64,000 bases of DNA, taken from positions 1 to 64,000 of the forward strand of contig NZ_JAGJTM010000001.1 in assembly GCF_018221685.1 (NCBI RefSeq), in the 5' to 3' direction. A program made the position numbers and the translations under genes. The stretch comes from Bombella apis (GTDB taxonomy: Bacteria; Pseudomonadota; Alphaproteobacteria; Acetobacterales; Acetobacteraceae). Position 1 is the stretch's first letter, and each line of letters opens with the position of its first letter. Of the stretch, positions 8,253-18,060 are shown piece by piece. A model generated the notes under the pieces. That model was not told where the DNA came from. It made no database searches and saw only the letters and a program-made list of their open reading frames with translations.

Positions 8253-9463
8253 GCGTCACCCTTCTCACCTTCGGCTGCCGCCTGAACGCCCATGAAAGCG
8301 ATGCCATGGAGCATCTGGCCCGCCTGGGGCAGATGCGGGACGAAGAGACCATCATCGTCAATACCTGCACGGTGACGGCAGAGGCCGAGCGGCAGGCCCG
8401 CCAGACCATCCGCCGTGCACACCGGGAAAATCCGGCAGCCCGCATCATCGTGACAGGCTGCGCCTCCGAGCGGGCCGCAGATGCATGGGCTGCCCTGCCC
8501 GGTGTCAGCCGGGTGATTCCCAATACGGAAAAGACGCTCCCTGCCACATGGGGCCTGCCTGATGAGGCAGGGCAGGCTCCCCCACCATCCCGCTACATCC
8601 GGGCCCTTCTCCAGGTTCAGCAGGGCTGCGACAATGACTGCACATTCTGCGTCATTCCGGCGGGCCGGGGGCAGTCCACCTCCATGCCTCCCGGGGAGAT
8701 CATCCCCAAGGCCCGGGCTCTTGCAGAAGCGGGACATTGTGAAATTGTCCTGACAGGCGTGGACATTGCCTCATGGCAGCAGAAGGATATGGGGCTGGGC
8801 CAGCTCTGCCGCCATCTGCTGGATGAAGTGCCGGAAATTGCCCGCCTGCGTCTCTCCTCCATCGACCCCATGATTCTCACGCCAGATACAGGGGACAAGG
8901 CCCTCTGGGACCTGATCGCTGATGAGCCCCGCTTCATGCCGCATCTGCATCTTTCCCTTCAGGCGGGCTCCGACCTGATCCTGAAACGCATGAAACGCCG
9001 CCATAATACAGCTGACGTAGCCGGACTGATCGCACAGGTCCGCCATCTGCGGCCTGATACCGGCTTCGGAGCTGATGTGATTGCCGGCTTCCCCACCGAG
9101 ACGGATGCCCTCTTTCAGGAAACGTACGATTTTCTGGCAGAGCAGGCCATTCCCTTCCTCCATGTCTTCCCTTACAGCGAACGCCCCGGAACACCGGCAG
9201 CCCGTATGCCCGCCATGCCGAAAGCCACAAGGCAGGAACGGGCCGCCAGACTGCGGGCACTGGGCCAGACCATACGGGACCGTTTCCTGAACCGCTTTGT
9301 CGGGCAGGAAAAAACCGTCCTCATGGAAAGCCCGACAACCGGCCATACACCCGAATTTGCCGCCTTCACACTTCCGCAAGCGCAACCATCCCACCGGGGA
9401 CGGCTGGAGCGCATCCGCATCACAGCTGTGCAGGATGGTATGCTCATGGCAGAAATCCCCTGA
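8249..9463 (+). CDS. mtaB: tRNA t6A37 methylthiotransferase MtaB (radical SAM)
   Basis: Adds the methylthio group to t6A at position 37 of ANN-decoding tRNAs, giving ms2t6A. The 404-residue protein has the N-terminal UPF0004 domain with cysteines in FGCRLN, NTCTVT and TGCAS for the auxiliary cluster, then a radical SAM domain with CDNDCTFC (about residue 128), followed by the GFGADVIAGFPTET and FPYSERPGT blocks typical of MtaB rather than MiaB. It overlaps dapF by four bases. The tsaB gene for t6A synthesis, which makes its substrate, is also in the window (27581-28267). Confidence 0.93.
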   Translation: MSVTLLTFGCRLNAHESDAMEHLARLGQMRDEETIIVNTCTVTAEAERQARQTIRRAHRENPAARIIVTGCASERAADAWAALPGVSRVIPNTEKTLPATWGLPDEAGQAPPPSRYIRALLQVQQGCDNDCTFCVIPAGRGQSTSMPPGEIIPKARALAEAGHCEIVLTGVDIASWQQKDMGLGQLCRHLLDEVPEIARLRLSSIDPMILTPDTGDKALWDLIADEPRFMPHLHLSLQAGSDLILKRMKRRHNTADVAGLIAQVRHLRPDTGFGADVIAGFPTETDALFQETYDFLAEQAIPFLHVFPYSERPGTPAARMPAMPKATRQERAARLRALGQTIRDRFLNRFVGQEKTVLMESPTTGHTPEFAAFTLPQAQPSHRGRLERIRITAVQDGMLMAEIP

Positions 9464-9507
9464 ACAGGGCTTGACGGCTCCCCCCTTCTCACACCAATTC
9501 GACAGTC

Positions 9508-10422
9508 ATGGCTGGATTTTTTTCTCGACTCAAACAGGGTCTGTCCCGTTCAAGCGCACGCCTCAATGCGGTGTTTGTCAAACGGCAACTTGATGATGAA
9601 ACGCTGGAAGAGCTTGAAGACGAGCTGATCGCTGCCGATCTCGGTCCTGCCGTGGCCGGACGGATCATCGAACAGTTCCGTGAGAAGAGCTTCGGGGAGC
9701 ACATCACCCCGGAGGAAATCCGCCAGACACTGGCCGCCGAGATTTCCCGGGTTCTGGAACCCGTAGCCCAGCCTTTCAAACTGGACGACAGCAAGAAACC
9801 GCATGTCGTTCTGGTGGTGGGCGTCAATGGTGTGGGCAAGACCACGACCATCGGCAAGATCGCCCATCAGTATCACCAGCAGGGCAGGTCCGTCATGATG
9901 GTGGCGGGCGATACCTTCCGGGCGGCAGCAGTCGAACAGCTCCAGATATGGGGGGAGCGCACAGGCTCCCCGGTCATCGCCGGCAAACCGGGCGGCGATG
10001 CCGCCGGACTGGCCTATGACGGACTGAAACGGGCCACGGAGGAAAAGGCCGATCTGCTCCTCGTGGACACGGCGGGCCGCCTGCATAACCGACAGGCCCT
10101 GATGGATGAACTGGCCAAGATCATCCGTGTGATGCAGAAATTCGACCCCTCTGCGCCCCATAGCGTCCTGCTGGTGCTGGATGCCACAACCGGGCAGAAT
10201 GCCATTGAGCAGGTGCGGGTCTTCCGGGAGCTTGTGAATGTCAGTGGACTGGTCGTGACCAAGCTGGATGGTTCCGCCCGTGGTGGAATCGTGGTGGCTC
10301 TGGCCGAACAGTTCAAACTGCCTGTCCACCTTGTCGGCGTTGGCGAACAGGCCGAGGATTTACGGCCATTCTCTGCCGAAGATTATTCCCGTGGGCTGGT
10401 CGGCGACGCCAAAACGGCGTAA
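9508..10422 (+). CDS. ftsY: Signal recognition particle receptor FtsY
   Basis: SRP receptor GTPase that docks ribosome-SRP complexes at the inner membrane. At 304 residues it is the short alphaproteobacterial form without the long acidic A domain. The N domain (1-90) has a basic amphipathic start (MAGFFSRLKQGLSRS) for membrane contact. The G domain shows GVNGVGKTTT (about 104), the insertion-box region with GDTFRAAAVEQL, DTAGRLHN (about 187) and TKLDGSARGG. It follows mtaB by 44 bases, so the dapF-mtaB-ftsY unit may be one transcript. Confidence 0.97.
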   Translation: MAGFFSRLKQGLSRSSARLNAVFVKRQLDDETLEELEDELIAADLGPAVAGRIIEQFREKSFGEHITPEEIRQTLAAEISRVLEPVAQPFKLDDSKKPHVVLVVGVNGVGKTTTIGKIAHQYHQQGRSVMMVAGDTFRAAAVEQLQIWGERTGSPVIAGKPGGDAAGLAYDGLKRATEEKADLLLVDTAGRLHNRQALMDELAKIIRVMQKFDPSAPHSVLLVLDATTGQNAIEQVRVFRELVNVSGLVVTKLDGSARGGIVVALAEQFKLPVHLVGVGEQAEDLRPFSAEDYSRGLVGDAKTA

Positions 10423-10471
10423 CCTGTCCCCGTCACGATATGACCATCTGCCCAGAAGGAGGCATTTTCTC

Positions 10472-10579
10472 ATGTTCAGAGCACTTTTGAGATTTGCGGT
10501 CGAAACAGTCATGACTGTCGTTGTCGGAAAGGTTTTGAAGAAACTGCTGGACAGGCTGTTTCCCGACAACAAGGCCTGA
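10472..10579 (+). CDS. Hypothetical 35-residue membrane-associated peptide
   Basis: A very small ORF with unusually good expression signals: AAGGAGG ten bases before the ATG and an intrinsic terminator 40 bases after the stop. The peptide starts with a hydrophobic stretch (about residues 1-20, with VETVMTVVVG) and continues into a basic amphipathic part (KVLKKLLDRLF) ending PDNKA. It sits 49 bases after ftsY and is probably co-transcribed with it. I do not recognise the family. A small membrane protein or a toxin-like peptide are both possible; no antisense RNA or antitoxin is evident. Confidence 0.6.
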   Translation: MFRALLRFAVETVMTVVVGKVLKKLLDRLFPDNKA

Positions 10580-10616
10580 ACGGCTGTCAGGCTCTCCTCA
10601 ACAGGACATCAGACAG

Positions 10617-10653
10617 AAAAGGGAGTGCCCAGAAACTGGACACTCCTTTTTTT
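10617..10653 (+). terminator. Intrinsic terminator after ftsY and the 35-residue gene
   Basis: GGAGTG-C-CCAG-AAA-CTGG-A-CACTCC forms a stem with one internal mismatch, followed by seven T. It closes the rightward dapF-mtaB-ftsY-small ORF unit. Confidence 0.85.
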
Positions 10654-10687
10654 ATCTCTTCCCGCCTGAAGAAAGCTGTCATTCGAT

Positions 10688-10726
10688 CAAAATAAAAAGG
10701 CCAGCCTCTACAGGGCTGGCCTTCAT
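10688..10726 (-). terminator. purA: Intrinsic terminator of purA
   Basis: On the minus strand the stem AAGGCCAGCC / GGCTGGCCTT (about 10699-10725) is followed by TTTTATTTT. It lies about 20 bases after the purA stop and sits back to back with the ftsY-side terminator. Confidence 0.85.
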
Positions 10727-10747
10727 CCAACATGACCTGACGACTGA

Positions 10748-12037
10748 TCAGCCCTCGAAAGGGTCCGTCACAAGGATGGTGTCCTCACGTTCCGGGCTGG
10801 TGGACAGCAGGGTGACCGGCGTGCCGATCAGCTCCTCAATGCGGCGGACATACTTGATGGCCTGCGCCGGCAGTTCTGCCCAGGAACGGGCACCACCGGT
10901 TGTCTCATTCCAGCCCGGCATGGTCTCCAGAATGGGCTTCACACGGGCCTGGGCCCCCGGTGCGGAGGGGAAACTGTCAATCTTCTGGCCGTCCAGCTCA
11001 TAACCGACGCAGATGGACACTTCCTTCATGCCATCCAGAATGTCCAGCTTCGTCAGGGCCACGCCACTCACGCCACCAACACGCACGGCTCGGCGGACCA
11101 TGGCCGCATCGAACCAGCCACAGCGGCGGGGACGGCCCGTTACGGTCCCGAACTCACGCCCACGTTCGGCCATGCCCTTTCCGACCTCATCAAACAGCTC
11201 GGAAGGGAAAGGCCCTTCACCAACACGGGTTGTGTAAGCCTTGGCAATGCCCAGCACGAACCCGACGGATTTCGGGCTCATGCCGCTGCCGGAAGCCGCA
11301 ATGGCCGCCACCGTGTTGGAGCTTGTCACGAAAGGATAGGTCCCGTGGTCCACATCCAGCATGACAGCCTGTGCCCCCTCGAAGAGGATACGCTTGCCAG
11401 CCCGGTCCGCCTCGGCCAGACGGTCCCACGCACAGCAGGCATAGGGCAGGAGACGGGGCGTGATCTCCTTCAGGAAGTCCAGAATCTGCTGCTTGGTGAA
11501 GGTTTCCGCTCCCAGACCGGCCAGAAGCGTGTTGTGGTGGAGCAGCAGCTCGTCGATCTTCCAGTCCAGCGTTTCAGGCTCGGACAGATCGCAGATGCGG
11601 ATGGCCCGGCGGGCCACCTTGTCCTCATAGGCCGGACCAATGCCACGGCCTGTCGTGCCGATCTTGTGGTTGCCACGGGCAACCTCACGGGCACGGTCCA
11701 GCGCACCATGCAGGGGCAGGATGAGAGGGGCCGTCTCGGCGATCCAGAGCGTTTCCGGCGTGACGGTCAGTCCCTGTTCCGTCACACGGTCGATCTCGCT
11801 CATCAGGGCCTTGGGGTCCACCACCACGCCATTGCCGATGACGCCAATCTTCCCGCCAACCAGACCGGAAGGAAGCAGGGAAAGCTTGTAGACCTGATCG
11901 TTCACGACCAGCGTATGGCCGGCATTGTGCCCGCCCTGAAAGCGGACAACGATATCGGCCCGGCTGGCCAGCCAGTCAACGATCTTGCCTTTACCCTCAT
12001 CGCCCCACTGGGTTCCGATTACGGTAACATTGGCCAT
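10748..12037 (-). CDS. purA: Adenylosuccinate synthase PurA
   Basis: Condenses IMP and aspartate with GTP to adenylosuccinate, the first committed step to AMP. The 429-residue product has the GTP-binding signature [11 protein letters not shown] near the N-terminus, the GHNAGHT block, the IMP-loop [14 protein letters not shown], and PRRCGWFDA near residue 300. The ATG at 12037 follows AGGGAAG; an upstream TTG is less likely. It is the last gene of a leftward serC-hisZ-purA run, 48 bases after hisZ, and has its own terminator. Confidence 0.97.
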   Translation of the reverse strand: MANVTVIGTQWGDEGKGKIVDWLASRADIVVRFQGGHNAGHTLVVNDQVYKLSLLPSGLVGGKIGVIGNGVVVDPKALMSEIDRVTEQGLTVTPETLWIAETAPLILPLHGALDRAREVARGNHKIGTTGRGIGPAYEDKVARRAIRICDLSEPETLDWKIDELLLHHNTLLAGLGAETFTKQQILDFLKEITPRLLPYACCAWDRLAEADRAGKRILFEGAQAVMLDVDHGTYPFVTSSNTVAAIAASGSGMSPKSVGFVLGIAKAYTTRVGEGPFPSELFDEVGKGMAERGREFGTVTGRPRRCGWFDAAMVRRAVRVGGVSGVALTKLDILDGMKEVSICVGYELDGQKIDSFPSAPGAQARVKPILETMPGWNETTGGARSWAELPAQAIKYVRRIEELIGTPVTLLSTSPEREDTILVTDPFEG

Positions 12038-12085
12038 AAGAATGTCTTCCCTCAACGTCTCACGATGGCGGCCCCTGCCTGCACC

Positions 12086-13231
12086 TCAGCGTGCCAGTAC
12101 GACGGGTTTTCCATCTTTCCAGATATGGCTGCACCGCAGATGATGCGCCTCCTGCTCCATCTCGCCTGATTCCCCAAGCGATGCGATCGTGGCATAGCCT
12201 GCCTCATGCAGGCTGGACAAGTCTTTCTGCGCCATTACGGGCGGAACGAGGCAGCGCTGCCGCCGCTTCGGCTTTTCCGCAACCCGCAAAAAGGCATGGG
12301 GGTTGAGGGTCAGCCCGCAGGCGGGCTCCTCCCCGGCCAGATAGCGGCCGCCACGTCCCAGCTCCTCACGGGAATGCATGGCAAAAACCGTCACGCAGAC
12401 CCCCGTATGGTACCGCCAGCCCCGGAAATCCACCGGGTCCACTGTCAGGCGGGCATCCGGCAGACGGGTCAGAATCGCCGCCACATCAGCCTTCAGCCGT
12501 TCGACATGAGGTTTCAGCATGTCGGGGAAGTCCAGCATCGCCAGCTTTTCCAGAGCGATGGCGGCAGGGCCAACAGCCGCCATCATGCCCAGAAGAAGCT
12601 CCGCCCACGGGCCGCCACAGTCCCGCACGGCGGCTGCATCCCGCCTGTCCAGAGCATGAATGATGCTGTCCCGCTCGACGCCAGAGAAACTGTCCTCAAT
12701 CAGGCTCCAGATCATGACAGGCATGGAAAGGTCGAAGGACACATTGGCAATACCCAGACGGGCCAGAGCCTCTGCTCCGAGGGCGATCACCTCGGCATCC
12801 GCCTCGGCCCTGTCCGGGCCAATCAGCTCAATCCCGGCCTGCGATATCTGCCGCTGTCCCTCACGACCGAGCGTGCCGATCACCACACAATCCCCCGCAT
12901 AGGAGAGACGCAGCGGGCGGGGACTATCCTGCATCCGCACCGCAGCAATGCGGGCAATCTGGGTCGTCATGTCCGGCCGCAGGGCCATCATCCGATGAGA
13001 GGACGGGTCCAGCAGACGGAAACTCTGCTCCGCCAGGGCTTCACCGGCCCCGCTCAGCAGGGAGCCTTCAAACTCCAGCAGAGGCGGACGGACACGCTCA
13101 TACCCATGGCACGAAAACACGTCCATCACTTCAGCAAGGCCACGGGCCTCTGCCTCTGCCTCGGCAGGGAGAAGGTCCACGAACCCCATCGGCAGCAGGG
13201 CGGGACTGGATGTCTCGGGACCGTTGATCAT
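12086..13231 (-). CDS. hisZ: ATP phosphoribosyltransferase regulatory subunit HisZ
   Basis: A class II histidyl-tRNA-synthetase-like protein that lacks aminoacylation function and forms an octamer with the short HisG to start histidine synthesis. The 381-residue product shows the PMGFVDLLP start, motif-2-like LRPDMTTQIARIAA, and a GRYL motif-3 remnant (LGRGGRYLAGEE). HisG is not in the window. Its ATG overlaps the serC TGA (ATGA), indicating coupling. HisZ next to purA is common in Proteobacteria. Confidence 0.93.
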   Translation of the reverse strand: MINGPETSSPALLPMGFVDLLPAEAEAEARGLAEVMDVFSCHGYERVRPPLLEFEGSLLSGAGEALAEQSFRLLDPSSHRMMALRPDMTTQIARIAAVRMQDSPRPLRLSYAGDCVVIGTLGREGQRQISQAGIELIGPDRAEADAEVIALGAEALARLGIANVSFDLSMPVMIWSLIEDSFSGVERDSIIHALDRRDAAAVRDCGGPWAELLLGMMAAVGPAAIALEKLAMLDFPDMLKPHVERLKADVAAILTRLPDARLTVDPVDFRGWRYHTGVCVTVFAMHSREELGRGGRYLAGEEPACGLTLNPHAFLRVAEKPKRRQRCLVPPVMAQKDLSSLHEAGYATIASLGESGEMEQEAHHLRCSHIWKDGKPVVLAR

Positions 13232-14412
13232 GACGCAGCAAACTTCTCTTCAATACGGGCAAAAGCCCAGTCCAGCCAGGGCAGAAGGGCCTCAATATCC
13301 TCGGCTTCCACCGTGGCTCCGCCCCAGATGCGCAGACCGGCGGGCGCATCACGATAACCGGCCAGATCGTATCCGGCCTTTTCCTCCTCCAGCAGACCCG
13401 TCATGGTCTTGATGACCTTGGACCGTGCCGCATCATCCAGTGCCTCGAACCACGGAGCGATGATCTTCAGGCAGATGGAGGTGCAGGACCGTGTCTCTTT
13501 CTTCTCACTGAGGAAAGCTACCCAGTCACGAGCCGCTACCCAGCGTTCCACGACGGACAGATTCTTGCGGGAACGGGCCTTCAGGGCCTCCAGTCCACCA
13601 ACGGACTCAGCCCAGCGCAGACCATCCAGCGCATCCTCCACGCAAAGCATGGACGGCGTGTTGATGGTGTCCCCCCGGAAGATGGCCTCATTCAGCCCTT
13701 TTTTATTGGTCAGGCGGAAAATCTTGGGCAGCGGCCTCTGGCTGCCTTCTTCCAGCCGCCGGACCGCCTTCGGGCTGAGGGCCACCATGCCATGAGCTGC
13801 CTCACCGCCCAGGGCCTTCTGCCAGGACCATGTGACGACATCCAGCCGGTCCCACGGCAGGTCCATCGCAAAGGCCGCCGAGGTGGCATCACAGATCACG
13901 AGGCCATTATGCTGCGCCGGAACGCTCTCCACGGAGGGGATGCAGACACCTGATGTCGTGCCATTCCATGTCAGCACCACATCACGGGACCAGTCGATCT
14001 GCGCCATGTCAGGCAGCTCGCCATAGGGAGCCTCCAGAACACGCAGGTCTTCCAGCTTCAGGATGTCCTTCAGGTCCTGCGCCCACGTGCCAGAAAAGCT
14101 CTCAAAGGACAGGACATCCATGCCACGCTGGCCTGCCAGTGCCCAGAGAATCATCTCCACGGCCCCCGTGTCGGAGGCCGGCACGATGCCGACCTGCCAG
14201 TCCTCCGGTATGCCCAGCAGGGCCGCCGACCGGGTGATGACCTCATGGAGCCGTGCCCGTCCCTCTGCCGCACGATGGGACCGCCCGAGGAAGGCCCCCT
14301 TCAGGGCCTCTGGTGTCCAGCCCGGACGTTTGACACATGGGCCGGATGAAAAATAGGGCCGCTGAGGACGGTGTGAAGGCTTGGCTGCGGTCATGATTGG
14401 CAGGTCATCCAT
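13228..14412 (-). CDS. serC: Phosphoserine aminotransferase SerC
   Basis: PLP enzyme that makes 3-phosphoserine from 3-phosphohydroxypyruvate and glutamate. The 394-residue protein is the alphaproteobacterial SerC type: start RPYFSSGPCVKRPGW, LTWNGTTSGV, CDATSAAFAMDLPW, and the PLP lysine in SWQKALGGE (about residue 195). It overlaps hisZ by four bases. In many relatives serA lies between serC and hisZ; here it does not. No clear ribosome binding site precedes either candidate ATG (14412 or 14394), so the start is provisional. Confidence 0.93.
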   Translation of the reverse strand: MDDLPIMTAAKPSHRPQRPYFSSGPCVKRPGWTPEALKGAFLGRSHRAAEGRARLHEVITRSAALLGIPEDWQVGIVPASDTGAVEMILWALAGQRGMDVLSFESFSGTWAQDLKDILKLEDLRVLEAPYGELPDMAQIDWSRDVVLTWNGTTSGVCIPSVESVPAQHNGLVICDATSAAFAMDLPWDRLDVVTWSWQKALGGEAAHGMVALSPKAVRRLEEGSQRPLPKIFRLTNKKGLNEAIFRGDTINTPSMLCVEDALDGLRWAESVGGLEALKARSRKNLSVVERWVAARDWVAFLSEKKETRSCTSICLKIIAPWFEALDDAARSKVIKTMTGLLEEEKAGYDLAGYRDAPAGLRIWGGATVEAEDIEALLPWLDWAFARIEEKFAAS

Positions 14413-14578
14413 GATTCAGAAGGCGCAAGAAACCATACGTCCCCACCACAGGCAGGCGACAGCGGCCCCTCACGGCAAACGGTTACTTTTTTCCTAGGTG
14501 TCACAGGCACCAGAAGGGGTCAAGCCAGCCCATCCAGGCCAGGCCGCCACATCACTCTACTGTCATGCCCTGTAAAAA

Positions 14579-14663
14579 TGGTGCGAAAGAGGGGACTCGA
14601 ACCCCTATGCCTTGCGGCGGTCGATTTTGAGCCGACTGCGTCTACCAGTTCCGCCACTCTCGC
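14579..14663 (-). tRNA. tRNA-Leu(CAA)
   Basis: An 85-base cloverleaf on the minus strand including an encoded CCA. Acceptor GCGAGAG pairs with CTTTCGC (one G-U), T-arm AGGGG-TTCGAGT-CCCCT, anticodon loop CTCAAAA giving CAA, and a long variable arm as expected for Leu. It reads UUG codons. It lies between serC and argC. Confidence 0.95.
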
Positions 14664-14674
14664 CCATGATCTGC

Positions 14675-14694
14675 CTGCGCCCCATGGGGCGCAG
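14675..14694. repeat. Perfect 20-bp GC palindrome upstream of tRNA-Leu
   Basis: CTGCGCCCCATGGGGCGCAG is fully self-complementary and lies 11 bases before the 5' end of tRNA-Leu on the minus strand, in the argC-tRNA gap. It has no T-tract on the minus side, so it is not an ordinary terminator for argC. It may be an RNA processing hairpin or a leftover terminator stem. Confidence 0.5.
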
Positions 14695-14776
14695 AAAACG
14701 TCCTGCTTATAAGATATCCCGGCACAAAGGGCCAGAGAGCGGCCCGAAAAAAAAATCGGATAGGCTGCCCGACCCT

Positions 14777-15688
14777 TCAGGTGATGTCCTGCCCACTCAT
14801 CAACAGGATGTTACGCATGGCCGCACCAGAAGCCCCCTTGCCAAGATTGTCCAGAGACGCTGTCAGAAGGGCCTGCCCGCTATGGCCACTCACACGCAGC
14901 TCCATGTCATCCCGGCCCGCCATGGCTTCAGCCACCAGCTTCGGCTCGGACCCCACAACACGGATGGTTTTCGCATCCCTGTAGAACTCTCTGAGAACAG
15001 CCGTGACGTCCTCGATCATCGGTACACCGGGGAGAGATACCAGATGCAGCGGAATGGACACGATCATTCCCTGCGGGAAATGCCCGACAGACGGCACGAA
15101 CAGCGGGTTGCGGGTCAGGCCGCTATACTGCGTCATTTCCGGCAGGTGCTTGTGCTGAAGGTTCAGGCCGTAGAGGAAAAAAGCCGGACCACCCGCCTCC
15201 TCCTGCTGCTCGATCATCGTGCGGCCACCACCGCTATAACCGGACACCGCATTGATGGAGACATGGGCATCCACCGGCAGCAGCCCCGCCTGAACCAGCG
15301 GGCGAAGCAGGGCAATGGCCCCTGTAGCATAACAGCCGGGATTACTGACGAACCGGGCCTTCCTGATCCGTTCCGGCTGGGTGGCATCCAGCTCCGGCAG
15401 GCCATAGACCCAGTCTGGATGCACACGATGGGCCGTGCTGGCATCCAAAAAACGGGTACCCGTATCCTGGCCAAGGGCCACGGCCTCACGGGCGGCATCG
15501 TCCGGCAGACACAACACGGTGATATCAGCCTGCGCCATGAGGGCACGACGGGCCTGCGGATCCTTCCGCTGGGCAGGATCGATGCTCAGCAGCTTCAGGT
15601 CATGACGATCCGCCACGGCCTCGACACGGCGGCGAATCCCCAGGCCCGTCGTGCCTGCCTCACCATCAATGAATATGTGCGTCGTCAT
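14777..15688 (-). CDS. argC: N-acetyl-gamma-glutamyl-phosphate reductase ArgC (short form)
   Basis: NADPH-dependent reductase of arginine synthesis, producing N-acetylglutamate semialdehyde. The 303-residue product is the compact type-2 form: [12 protein letters not shown] at the start for cofactor binding, DASTAHR, and the catalytic cysteine 119 in [11 protein letters not shown], followed by SGYSGGG. The ATG at 15688 (MTTHIF) has an AGGGAAG-like site; an open upstream extension reaches 15733. Other arg genes here (argD, argF) are about 35 kb away. The acetyltransferase gene immediately upstream may share its transcript. Confidence 0.95.
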   Translation of the reverse strand: MTTHIFIDGEAGTTGLGIRRRVEAVADRHDLKLLSIDPAQRKDPQARRALMAQADITVLCLPDDAAREAVALGQDTGTRFLDASTAHRVHPDWVYGLPELDATQPERIRKARFVSNPGCYATGAIALLRPLVQAGLLPVDAHVSINAVSGYSGGGRTMIEQQEEAGGPAFFLYGLNLQHKHLPEMTQYSGLTRNPLFVPSVGHFPQGMIVSIPLHLVSLPGVPMIEDVTAVLREFYRDAKTIRVVGSEPKLVAEAMAGRDDMELRVSGHSGQALLTASLDNLGKGASGAAMRNILLMSGQDIT

Positions 15689-15733
15689 CGTCCCGGCTTC
15701 CCTGTTGCCTGCCCCTGACCGGGGCGGTGCCAT

Positions 15734-16243
15734 TCACCACTGGAACAGCATCCGCCTCTTTTCATACAGAAGCATGATGTGCCCGTCCCGCTCGAACTGG
15801 TCAAGCAGACTCATGCCGATGCTACCCAGCACGATGCGGGAAGGCCGGTTATCCTCACGGGCGACGGCAACGACACGCTCCACCCCCGCATCCAGAACAA
15901 AGGTGAGGGCCGTACCAGCGGCCTCACGGGCGATGCCACGCCCGGCAGCCCACGGGAACAGGGCAAAACGCAGGCCGATTCCCCGGCCATCGGGGCGTTC
16001 ATGCACGCCCGTCATGCCGACAAAACGCCCCTCCTCAAAAATGGAAAAGATGCCGATGCCCCGCTCGGCCCAGAAAGCCACATCCTCGGCCATCTCGGCT
16101 TCCGCCCGGACACGGGTCCGCACACCACCCAGCATGGCCCCGAACGCCCCGACATCCGCTTTCAGCCGTGCCATGTCCTCCATGTCCGGCCAGTTGACCG
16201 GGCGGAGGATCAGGCGGGCTGTCCGCAGCTCATTGCCTAGCAC
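15734..16243 (-). CDS. GNAT family N-acetyltransferase (RimJ/RimL-like)
   Basis: A 169-residue GNAT protein of the RimJ/RimL subgroup, which acetylates N-termini or small molecules. Visible are the N-terminal TARLILRPVNWPDMEDMA strand-helix, the acetyl-CoA loop region FPWAAGRGIAREAA (about 95-108), and the terminal VAREDNRPSRIVLGSIGM block. The start is a GTG at 16243, 22 bases after ettA, which ends at 16265; the leftward order ettA, acetyltransferase, argC suggests co-transcription. The substrate cannot be told from sequence. Confidence 0.85.
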   Translation of the reverse strand: MLGNELRTARLILRPVNWPDMEDMARLKADVGAFGAMLGGVRTRVRAEAEMAEDVAFWAERGIGIFSIFEEGRFVGMTGVHERPDGRGIGLRFALFPWAAGRGIAREAAGTALTFVLDAGVERVVAVAREDNRPSRIVLGSIGMSLLDQFERDGHIMLLYEKRRMLFQW

Positions 16244-16264
16244 AACATGCCGCCCGGACGGCGA

Positions 16265-17944
16265 TCAGCGGGCGATGGGGCGGTAACGGATGCGGCTCGG
16301 CTCCGTGGAATCAGGCCCCAGACGGCGGCGTTTGTCTTCCTCGTACTGCTGGAAGTTGCCTTCGAACCACTCCACGTGGCTGTCCCCCTCAAAAGCGAGG
16401 ATATGCGTGGCCAGACGGTCGAGGAACCAGCGGTCATGGCTGATGACCACGGCGCAGCCTGCGAAGGATTCCAGAGCATCCTCCAGCGCACGGAGCGTAT
16501 CGACATCCAGATCGTTGGTCGGTTCGTCGAGCAGCAGGACGTTGTTGTCCTCCTTGAGCATCTTGGCCAGATGGACACGGTTGCGCTCACCACCGGAGAG
16601 GACGCCCAGACGCTTCTGCTGGTCCGGCCCCTTGAAGTTGAAAGCCCCGACATAGGCACGGGACGGCACGGCCCGCTTGCCCAGATGGATGACGTCCGTT
16701 CCGCCGGAGATTTCTTCCCAGACGGTCTTGCTGTCGTCCAGATCATTACGGGACTGGTCAACATAGCCCAGCTTGACCGTATCGCCGATCTTCAGGGAGC
16801 CTGAATCAGGCTGTTCCTGCCCGGTAATCATCTTGAAGAGTGTGGACTTGCCAGCACCATTCGGCCCGATGACCCCCACGATGCCACCCGGCGGCAGCTT
16901 GAAATTGAGATTGTCGATCAGCTGACGATCACCAAAGCCCTTGCAGAGATTCTCGGCCTCGATGACCGTCTGCCCCAGACGGGGACCGGGCGTGATGACG
17001 ATGTCCGCCGTGCCTCCAGCAGCTTCCTGCCCGGCAGCCAGCATTTCCTCATAACGGGTGATACGGGCCTTGCTCTTGGCCTGGCGGGCCTTGGGCGAGC
17101 TGGCGATCCACTGCTGTTCCGCTGCGAGGGCACGCTGGCGGGAGCTTTCCTCTTTCTCTTCCTGAGCCAGCCGCTTGCGCTTCTGCTCCAGCCAGGACGA
17201 GTAATTGCCCTCGAACGGATAGCCACGGCCACGCTCGATCTCGAGAATCCAGTTGGTGACGTTGTCGAGGAAGTAACGGTCATGGGTAATGACCATCACG
17301 GTGCCCTTGTACTCACGCAGGGTCTTTTCGAGCCATGCCACGCTCTCGGCGTCCAGATGGTTGGTCGGCTCATCGAGCAGCAGGATGTCGGGCTTCTCCA
17401 GCAGCAGGCGGCACAGGGCCACACGGCGCTTCTCACCACCGGAGAGCTTGTCCACCGGGCTGTCCGCCGGAGGGCAGCGCAGCGCATCCAGAGCGATCTC
17501 CAGATGACGGTCCAGCTCCCAGCCATCCTCGGCATCAATCTTTTCCTGAAGCTCGGCCTGCTCGGCGAGAAGGTCGTTCATCTCCTCATCGGACATGGGC
17601 TCGGCAAACTTCATGGAGATTTCATTGAAACGCTCCACGGCCTTCTTCAGCGCACCGAAGCCCTGTGCAGCGTTCTCGCCCACGGTCAGGTTCGGGTCCA
17701 GCTGCGGCTCCTGCTCCAGATAGCCGATGCGGACACCTTCGGCAGCCCAGGCCTCACCGCCGAATTCTTTCTCGATTCCAGCCATGATCTTCAGCAGGGT
17801 GGACTTACCTGCGCCGTTCACCCCGAGGATACCGATCTTCACCCCCGGCAGGAAGGAGAGCGTGATCCCCTTGAACACCTCACGGCCGCCCGGATAGGAC
17901 TTTGTGACGTCCTTCATGACATAGACATACTGATAGGCGGCCAT
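16265..17944 (-). CDS. ettA: Energy-dependent translational throttle protein EttA (ABC-F)
   Basis: A cytosolic ABC-F ATPase that binds the ribosomal E site and gates entry to elongation according to ATP/ADP. The 559-residue product has two ABC domains with no membrane segment: Walker A GVNGAGKS (about 40) and GPNGAGKS (about 359), signatures [10 protein letters not shown] and [10 protein letters not shown], and an arm-and-linker segment between. The start [17 protein letters not shown] and end RIRYRPIAR match EttA. The ATG at 17944 follows GAGGAGA; an upstream open stretch is discounted. Confidence 0.95.
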   Translation of the reverse strand: MAAYQYVYVMKDVTKSYPGGREVFKGITLSFLPGVKIGILGVNGAGKSTLLKIMAGIEKEFGGEAWAAEGVRIGYLEQEPQLDPNLTVGENAAQGFGALKKAVERFNEISMKFAEPMSDEEMNDLLAEQAELQEKIDAEDGWELDRHLEIALDALRCPPADSPVDKLSGGEKRRVALCRLLLEKPDILLLDEPTNHLDAESVAWLEKTLREYKGTVMVITHDRYFLDNVTNWILEIERGRGYPFEGNYSSWLEQKRKRLAQEEKEESSRQRALAAEQQWIASSPKARQAKSKARITRYEEMLAAGQEAAGGTADIVITPGPRLGQTVIEAENLCKGFGDRQLIDNLNFKLPPGGIVGVIGPNGAGKSTLFKMITGQEQPDSGSLKIGDTVKLGYVDQSRNDLDDSKTVWEEISGGTDVIHLGKRAVPSRAYVGAFNFKGPDQQKRLGVLSGGERNRVHLAKMLKEDNNVLLLDEPTNDLDVDTLRALEDALESFAGCAVVISHDRWFLDRLATHILAFEGDSHVEWFEGNFQQYEEDKRRRLGPDSTEPSRIRYRPIAR

Positions 17945-18060
17945 GGAACGGTCTCCTCTAGAACACACGAACGAAAAGGCAGGAAGCAGGACTGTGCCCC
18001 CTCTCGCCCGGGGCGTTTCCCAACAAATACAGGCGGCTCCACATGCATGGAGGCGTCACC

